Below are positions 6,838 to 8,732 of a stretch of 8,732 nucleotides of DNA, piece after piece. Made by a program: the position numbers and the translations under genes. Each line of letters begins with the position of its first letter. Position 1 is the stretch's first letter. Source of the DNA: Chloroflexota bacterium (GTDB lineage: Bacteria; Chloroflexota; Anaerolineae; B4-G1); contig JAAEPW010000247.1 in assembly GCA_024232355.1 (NCBI GenBank), forward strand, positions 1-8,732, written 5' to 3'. The notes under the pieces were generated by a model. The model was not told the origin of the DNA, did not search any database, and worked only from the letters and a program-made list of their open reading frames with translations.

Positions 6838-7250
6838 TCAGGCGAACCTTTACGGTCCCCCTTGTCCCCAAAGCTCTGGAAATCCTTCAAATTCGAAAGG
6901 ATCAAGTCGGAGACTCGGGGTGGGTATTCCCCAGCGATCGAAGGAAGGGAAAGCACCTTGTCGAGATCAAGAACATCTGGGCTGGGATTCTGAAACGGGC
7001 GGAGATAACTGACCTTCGCATGCATGACCTCAGACGTTCTCTCGGCTCCTGGATGGCCGCACAGGGCGCAAGCCTCACCGTGATCGGTAAAGGGCTAGGC
7101 CACAAGAACACATCCACCACCGCGATCTACAGCCGCCTGAACATCGATCCCGTGAGAACGGCGATGGAAGCGGCTACCAGCGCCATGATCGAAGCCAGCG
7201 GAGCAGTCGCAGATGTGTCGAAGGTCACGCCAATAGATGGGGTAAGTTGA
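6838..7250 (+). pseudogene. 3' fragment of an IntB-like tyrosine recombinase, frameshifted
   Basis: This corresponds to about the last 135 residues of an integrase closely related to IntB. Homology begins at the codons for SGEP, just after the position of the catalytic Lys. Compared with IntB, one base is missing after CCT TT near 6849. The frame then reads FTVPLVPKALEILQ and continues open to the TGA at 7250. The segment from DLRMHDLRR through EAATSAM is identical to IntB over 59 residues despite about 20 synonymous differences. It retains H, R, H and Tyr of the active site (MHDLRR, GLGH, AIYSR) but lacks the arm-binding domain, the core-binding domain and the first catalytic Arg. It has no credible start codon or ribosome binding site. 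The intact parent gene probably belonged to the element represented by the HTH and replication-like genes downstream. Confidence 0.9.
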
Positions 7251-7343
7251 GGTAGTTGCCTGTCTCGCTTGCACTTATCAGTTTGACTGCGGGTCTCCTA
7301 TCTAGGCTTGTACTTGCGCCGTAGGCACCAATCCGCATGGGGG

Positions 7344-7372
7344 TTGATGAGGGTCCAAATATCTGCTATAGT
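7344..7372 (+). promoter_or_regulatory. Candidate sigma70-type promoter for the HTH/replication module
   Basis: TTGATG (7344-7349), a 17-bp spacer and TATAGT (7367-7372) match the consensus at four and five of six positions with ideal spacing. It is the best promoter seen upstream of the 7567 gene. Confidence 0.5.
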
Positions 7373-7545
7373 GCTAGCCGAGAGGCACTTTTCGAACGAA
7401 CAGTGCTTCGGGGAAGTGCGGGGATTCGTATATCGAATTCGGATGACGCTTTCAATCCAATTTAATCCACACAGCAGCATCTAAACAACACACTCACTGG
7501 GTACTAGTGGTACTCGATCTTGTGAAGGTGTATTCGCATGTCTGC

Positions 7546-7563
7546 ATGTGAGAAATGTGAGAA
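7546..7563 (+). repeat. Tandem 9-bp direct repeat just before the HTH gene
   Basis: ATGTGAGAA occurs twice back to back, ending 3 bp before the ATG at 7567. The half-site CATGTGAG at 7545-7552 recurs inside the dyad at 7861-7878. The arrangement suggests binding sites for a small DNA-binding protein, perhaps the HTH protein itself, and would also overlap its ribosome binding region. Confidence 0.5.
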
Positions 7564-7566
7564 CAA

Positions 7567-7800
7567 ATGATTCAGGTTAGCAACTTGATACCGCCCAATG
7601 AGGCGGCTGATATGCTCGGAATCAGAGAAGCGACTTTGGCAACATGGCGGTGTACCAATAGGTACGGCCTGCCATACATCAAGATCGGGCGAATGATACG
7701 TTACGAAGCCGCTGAGCTGATGAAGTTCATCAACCGTCAGCGAATCACCCCAACTACAACAGAGGACATCTTCAATGACTCAAATACACTGTCGAACTGA
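7567..7800 (+). CDS. AlpA/excisionase-like helix-turn-helix protein (77 aa)
   Basis: A small DNA-binding protein of the MerR-like HTH_17/excisionase type. Residues about 7-50 carry the signature: LIPPNEAADMLGIREATLATWR, then GLPYIKIGRMIRYEAAELMKFINRQ. The helix-turn-helix is followed by a wing containing the usual Y-x-K-I-G-R-x-I-R-Y pattern. Known relatives act as recombination directionality factors or as activators of integrase genes in P4-like satellites and integrative elements. The tail after residue 55 is polar and probably disordered. The ribosome binding site is weak (GTGAGAA at the end of the tandem 9-mer), which would allow autoregulation by occlusion. It lies 316 bp downstream of an integrase remnant and upstream of a replication-like gene, an order typical of small integrative elements. 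Confidence 0.85.
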   Translation: MIQVSNLIPPNEAADMLGIREATLATWRCTNRYGLPYIKIGRMIRYEAAELMKFINRQRITPTTTEDIFNDSNTLSN

Positions 7801-7975
7801 AGGGCATAAAGAAACCCGTGAGGCTTTCCGGAAAGATCTCCTCACAGGTTCAATACTTACTGCTCACACATGTGAGCATCATGGAATTAATCATAGTTCC
7901 ATGATTGGCAAAACACAACCGTTTTCTGACAGAAATTCGGATTCCGGGCAGGAGGTGGTGACCTATGGATACTGA
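7775..7975 (+). CDS. Possible small overlapping ORF (66 aa), doubtful
   Basis: A frame starts at an ATG eight bases after AGAGGA. It overlaps the end of the HTH gene by 26 bp and the start of the next gene by 11 bp, an arrangement compatible with translational coupling. The product is polar, has a His/Cys cluster (HTCEHHGINH, about residues 31-40) and matches no family I know. Against it, the same bases hold three or four inverted repeats, which suggests the stretch is selected as DNA or RNA structure instead. The frame may be open by chance. Confidence 0.3.
   Translation: MTQIHCRTEGHKETREAFRKDLLTGSILTAHTCEHHGINHSSMIGKTQPFSDRNSDSGQEVVTYGY
7813..7925. repeat. Cluster of four inverted repeats, candidate origin or operator region
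   Basis: Four dyads occur in 113 bp. (1) 7813-7850: AACCCGTGAGG and CCTCACAGGTT arms with one mismatch, enclosing the perfect palindrome CTTTCCGGAAAG (7824-7835). (2) 7861-7878: TGCTCACA-CA-TGTGAGCA. (3) 7878-7905: ATCATGGAA and TTCCATGAT with a 10-bp spacer. (4) 7910-7925: AAAAC and GTTTT with a 6-bp spacer. They lie between the HTH gene and the replication-like gene. Such density fits a replication origin, a multi-operator region or structured mRNA, and no single function is proven. Confidence 0.65.
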
Positions 7976-8543
7976 AAGGACATATTGGACAAAAGCTTCC
8001 GAGAAAGTCCCTTGGATGGTAACGGGCTTTCGCTCCCTATCGGCATCCGGACAAGCTCTCTACTACCTTTTGTCCCACGGATCTGGCAATGGCAAATCGT
8101 GGGCGAATCTAACCCTTGGGATATATAAGGGTTATATCGAGAGCCTAGCTGCAGAGCTAGGTATGCCGTTAGATGAATGCAGGCAGGCGATGGACGCCCT
8201 TGAGGGCCAGGGATTAGCGGAATACGATCCCGATCACGGTTTCACATTGATTCCTGATCAGATATGCGCCGCTGACAACCTTTCTCATTTGAAAGGCATC
8301 TTCAACAGGGTGGAGAAAAAGCTCCCCCATTCATCTGTTCGAGCTCAGTATTTAGAGCATCTCTGCTCAAGAACAGAAGCTGTTTCTGTGCATTGGACCG
8401 CCGAAAGAGAAGAGGCCGAGGAGTTGTTACGGCAGATCCGTCATCACTATTCACTTCTAGATTATAGCAACCCTCAGCCGCTTGTGCCGGAAGCGGAAAG
8501 ACCATCTCAGGCCGTGGAGGAGGATGACGATCTACCCTTCTAG
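7965..8543 (+). CDS. Winged-helix phage-replication-like protein with SSB-type C-terminal tip
   Basis: 192 residues. Residues about 20-40 (FRSLSASGQALYYLLSHG) and a winged helix at about 54-97 (YIESLAAELGMPLDECRQAM, then DALEGQGLAEYDPDHGFTLI) resemble a family of phage and prophage proteins often annotated as replication or DnaD-like. I base this on remembered pattern, not on a search. Residues about 105-135 continue as helices, and about 146-162 is charged helix. The tail is acidic and ends precisely in EEDDDLPF. DDDLPF or DDDIPF is the C-terminal tip by which bacterial SSB recruits helicases, primase partners, RecO and others. The ATG at 7965 follows GGAGG after 9 bases. The gene is the last of its unit, before a terminator. 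Likely roles are replication initiation or helicase loading for a small element; a transcription regulator is the alternative. Confidence 0.75.
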   Translation: MDTERTYWTKASEKVPWMVTGFRSLSASGQALYYLLSHGSGNGKSWANLTLGIYKGYIESLAAELGMPLDECRQAMDALEGQGLAEYDPDHGFTLIPDQICAADNLSHLKGIFNRVEKKLPHSSVRAQYLEHLCSRTEAVSVHWTAEREEAEELLRQIRHHYSLLDYSNPQPLVPEAERPSQAVEEDDDLPF

Positions 8544-8559
8544 ACCATAGGACGTACTG

Positions 8560-8590
8560 ACGCCCCTGCGCTTGCGGGGGCGTTATATAA
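8560..8590 (+). terminator. Intrinsic terminator after the replication-like gene
   Basis: ACGCCCC and GGGGCGT form a 7-bp GC-rich stem that extends inward by T-G, G-C and C-G pairs to a GCTT loop (8560-8583). It is followed by a T/A-rich tail (TATATAATTGT). It lies 17 bp after the stop of the 7965 gene, and the right IS begins within the tail. Confidence 0.82.
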
Positions 8591-8591
8591 T

Positions 8592-8732
8592 TGTATGTTG
8601 CCAGACCAAACAGGACTATCTTGCCCCTAAACTAATAGACACATTCTTCTCTGATTGCTGAAGGTCGGATCAACTCCTCATCCTTCAACTCATATCCCTG
8701 ATTATACCACCTCCTTCGTCTCAGTGTCTGCA
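8592..8732 (-). mobile_element. Second, inverted copy of the IS3-family element (partial at window end)
   Basis: This 141-bp segment is the reverse complement of 676-816 with two mismatches. It begins with the IS terminus TGTATGTTGCCAGACC and continues off the window. The sequence on its left (CGTTATATAAT) differs from the flank of the left copy (CTAACTG), so the two copies were separate insertion events or the ends of a composite unit. Confidence 0.92.
8632..8732 (-). CDS. C-terminal end of IS3-family transposase, second copy (cut by window edge)
   Basis: The last 33 codons of the same transposase as at the left end, read on the minus strand and ending at the TAG at 8632-8634. Both base differences from the left copy fall at silent positions (GAA/GAG Glu and CTG/TTG Leu). 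The predicted C-terminus (GYELKDEELIRPSAIREECVY without the first G) is unchanged. The catalytic core is outside the window. Confidence 0.9.
   Translation of the reverse strand, partial: QTLRRRRWYNQGYELKDEELIRPSAIREECVY

Larger units (their letters stand above)
7251..7566. other. Gene-free leader region with promoter and repeats
   Basis: I see no gene here. The stretch holds a promoter candidate (7344-7372). It also has GCACT (7385-7389), which can pair with either AGTGC (7402-7406) or AGTGC (7415-7419), giving alternative hairpins. Further on are ATTCG-TATAT-CGAAT (7424-7438), a sequence TAATCCACA one base off a consensus DnaA box near 7462, and a tandem 9-mer at its right end. The roughly 190-nt leader is long for so small a gene. 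Confidence 0.5.

Noticed and set aside
6813..6850. TTG at 6813 as the start of a functional small integrase
   Set aside because: It lies inside the hairpin loop with no ribosome binding site, and the first dozen residues are not integrase-like. True homology starts at 6838 in another frame and needs a one-base correction.

Overview
The window looks like an accessory island from an environmental, probably Gram-negative bacterium. The best lineage clue is an exported beta-propeller protein ending in a FlgD/T9SS-like C-terminal domain with a YPNPFNP motif. That architecture is common in the FCB superphylum and neighbouring candidate phyla (Eisenbacteria/Latescibacteria-like genomes). The lineage call is an inference from that one gene.

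Layout. The window starts and ends inside two copies of the same IS3-family insertion sequence in inverted orientation (1-816, and 8592-8732 on the minus strand). They bracket about 7.8 kb. Next to the left IS is a minus-strand gene for an exported protein I do not recognise (825-1535). Then comes a tyrosine-recombinase gene broken by an internal deletion and frameshift (IntA, 1715-2699). Its 3' end overlaps a minus-strand intrinsic terminator and sits 25 bp from the 3' half of a tRNA-Lys(TTT), a typical integration-site scar. On the other side of the scar is a consensus sigma70-type promoter with a dyad over its -10 box. It drives an intact P4-type tyrosine recombinase (IntB, 2958-4172). A 748-residue secreted protein with 14 LVIVD-type repeats follows (4519-6765), then a strong hairpin (6790-6837). 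Exactly at the hairpin edge begins a 5'-truncated, frameshifted relative of IntB (6838-7250).

The right-hand part resembles the control and replication module of a small integrative or satellite element. It has a candidate promoter, a tandem 9-bp repeat, an AlpA/excisionase-like HTH gene (7567-7800), a cluster of inverted repeats (7813-7925) and a winged-helix, phage-replication-like protein (7965-8543). That protein ends in DDDLPF, the C-terminal tip of bacterial single-stranded-DNA-binding proteins. An intrinsic terminator closes the unit just before the right IS.

Interpretation. At least two tyrosine-recombinase elements appear to have accumulated side by side at a tRNA-Lys site. One lost its integrase function by deletion (IntA). 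Another survives as a 3' integrase stub plus its HTH and replication-like genes. The LVIVD gene sits between the two related integrases like cargo. The most interesting part is the HTH / dyad cluster / SSB-tipped protein module, which could be a compact replication or excision system.
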